A stretch of DNA of 39,572 nt from CALESS01 sp964405455 (GTDB lineage Bacteria > Chloroflexota > Anaerolineae > Anaerolineales > Anaerolineaceae), in NCBI GenBank assembly GCA_964405455.1, contig CAYOOA010000016.1:1-39572 (forward strand). The letters are read 5' to 3'. The first letter of the stretch is position 1, and each line of letters begins with the position of its first letter. The notes beneath the pieces are model-generated. The model had not been told where the DNA came from and searched no databases. It saw only the letters and a program-made list of their open reading frames with translations. The position numbers and the translations under genes are program-made. Positions 39,383-39,572 of this stretch are shown one piece after another.

Positions 39383-39455
39383 GCCCTCATAGCTCAGTTG
39401 GTAGAGCGCGCCCTTGGTAAGGGCGAGGTCATGGGTCCGAATCCCATTGAGGGCT
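39383..39455 (+). tRNA. tRNA-Thr (anticodon GGU)
   Basis: A 73-base cloverleaf with acceptor GCCCTCA paired to TGAGGGC, D-arm sequence TAGCTCAGTTGGTAGAGC, anticodon loop TTGGTAA (GGT), a T arm with GGGTCCGAATCCC, and discriminator U. It is the last tRNA before tuf. The T loop begins TCCGA, where TTCGA is usual. Confidence 0.95.
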
Positions 39456-39517
39456 CTTTTTGCCAAACGCAACGATTTGATCATGAACTGATGTACGCAG
39501 TACGAAGGAGATAAAGA

Positions 39518-39572
39518 ATGGCCAAGCAGAAATTTGATCGATCCAAGCCCCACCTGAACGTGGGCACGATGG
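39518..39572 (+). CDS. tuf: Elongation factor Tu (N-terminal fragment)
   Basis: The first 18 codons read MAKQKFDRSKPHLNVGTM, which match the universal EF-Tu start (MAKEKFxRxKPHxNVGTIGH). The gene runs off the right edge just before the first GTP-binding loop. AAGGAG (39505-39510) lies seven bases before the ATG. EF-Tu brings aminoacyl-tRNA to the ribosome. Its place behind a Thr-Tyr-Thr tRNA cluster mirrors the conserved tRNA-tufB arrangement, and the promoter at 39045 should drive both. Confidence 0.93.
   Translation, partial: MAKQKFDRSKPHLNVGTM

Noticed and set aside
1..39572. CRISPR arrays, insertion sequences or transposase genes
   Set aside because: No regularly spaced repeats, terminal inverted repeats with a transposase, or Cas genes were seen by eye.

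Overview
The window is about 39.6 kb of moderately GC-rich, gene-dense bacterial chromosome. It most likely comes from an anaerobic member of the Anaerolineae (Chloroflexota). That is an inference from three things: lipoproteins with Thr/Pro-rich linkers, menaquinone genes next to an ion-translocating group 4 [NiFe] hydrogenase, and peptide-binding proteins of an unusual form that I associate with this group. No phage, insertion sequence or CRISPR array is visible.

Layout. Positions 1-5506 lie on the minus strand: clpC, a small lipoprotein, a cyclic-nucleotide-binding/bacterial-PH membrane protein, def, and the first 31 codons of recF. Two plus-strand genes follow (a GNAT protein and a small holin-4/YvlD-type membrane protein). 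Then, on the minus strand, comes a selenocysteine tRNA directly upstream of an M50 site-2-type protease. A Ddl-like ATP-grasp ligase and menA read rightward. They meet a leftward operon of PAP2 phosphatase, NitT/TauT-type ABC importer (binding protein, ATPase, permease) and menG; menA and menG overlap tail to tail.

Positions 14.9-20.6 kb hold a peptide-type ABC importer operon: binding protein, two permeases, second binding protein, no ATPase. Both binding proteins appear circularly permuted: the block that normally opens the mature SBP_bac_5 protein sits at the C terminus. A 1989-residue alpha-2-macroglobulin follows, in which the thioester motif has been replaced. Positions 26.9-35.3 kb are a tightly coupled ten-gene cluster for a complex I-like, membrane-bound group 4 [NiFe] hydrogenase plus its maturation endopeptidase. 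The large subunit keeps all four Ni-Fe cysteines and a cleavable tail. The window closes with a CDF metal transporter, an ankyrin-GrpB fusion, a CpXC zinc-ribbon protein, adenosine deaminase, a Thr-Tyr-Thr tRNA cluster and the start of tuf.

How it fits together. The hydrogenase would couple oxidation of a low-potential donor, probably ferredoxin, to H2 and ion pumping. MenA and MenG make the membrane quinone. The peptide importer and adenosine deaminase suit a scavenging fermentative life. The tRNA-Sec means the organism probably makes selenoproteins, but none is visible here. Several -10 boxes sit 6-7 bases before a start codon, which suggests leaderless mRNAs. No stretch longer than about 300 bases lacks a gene.
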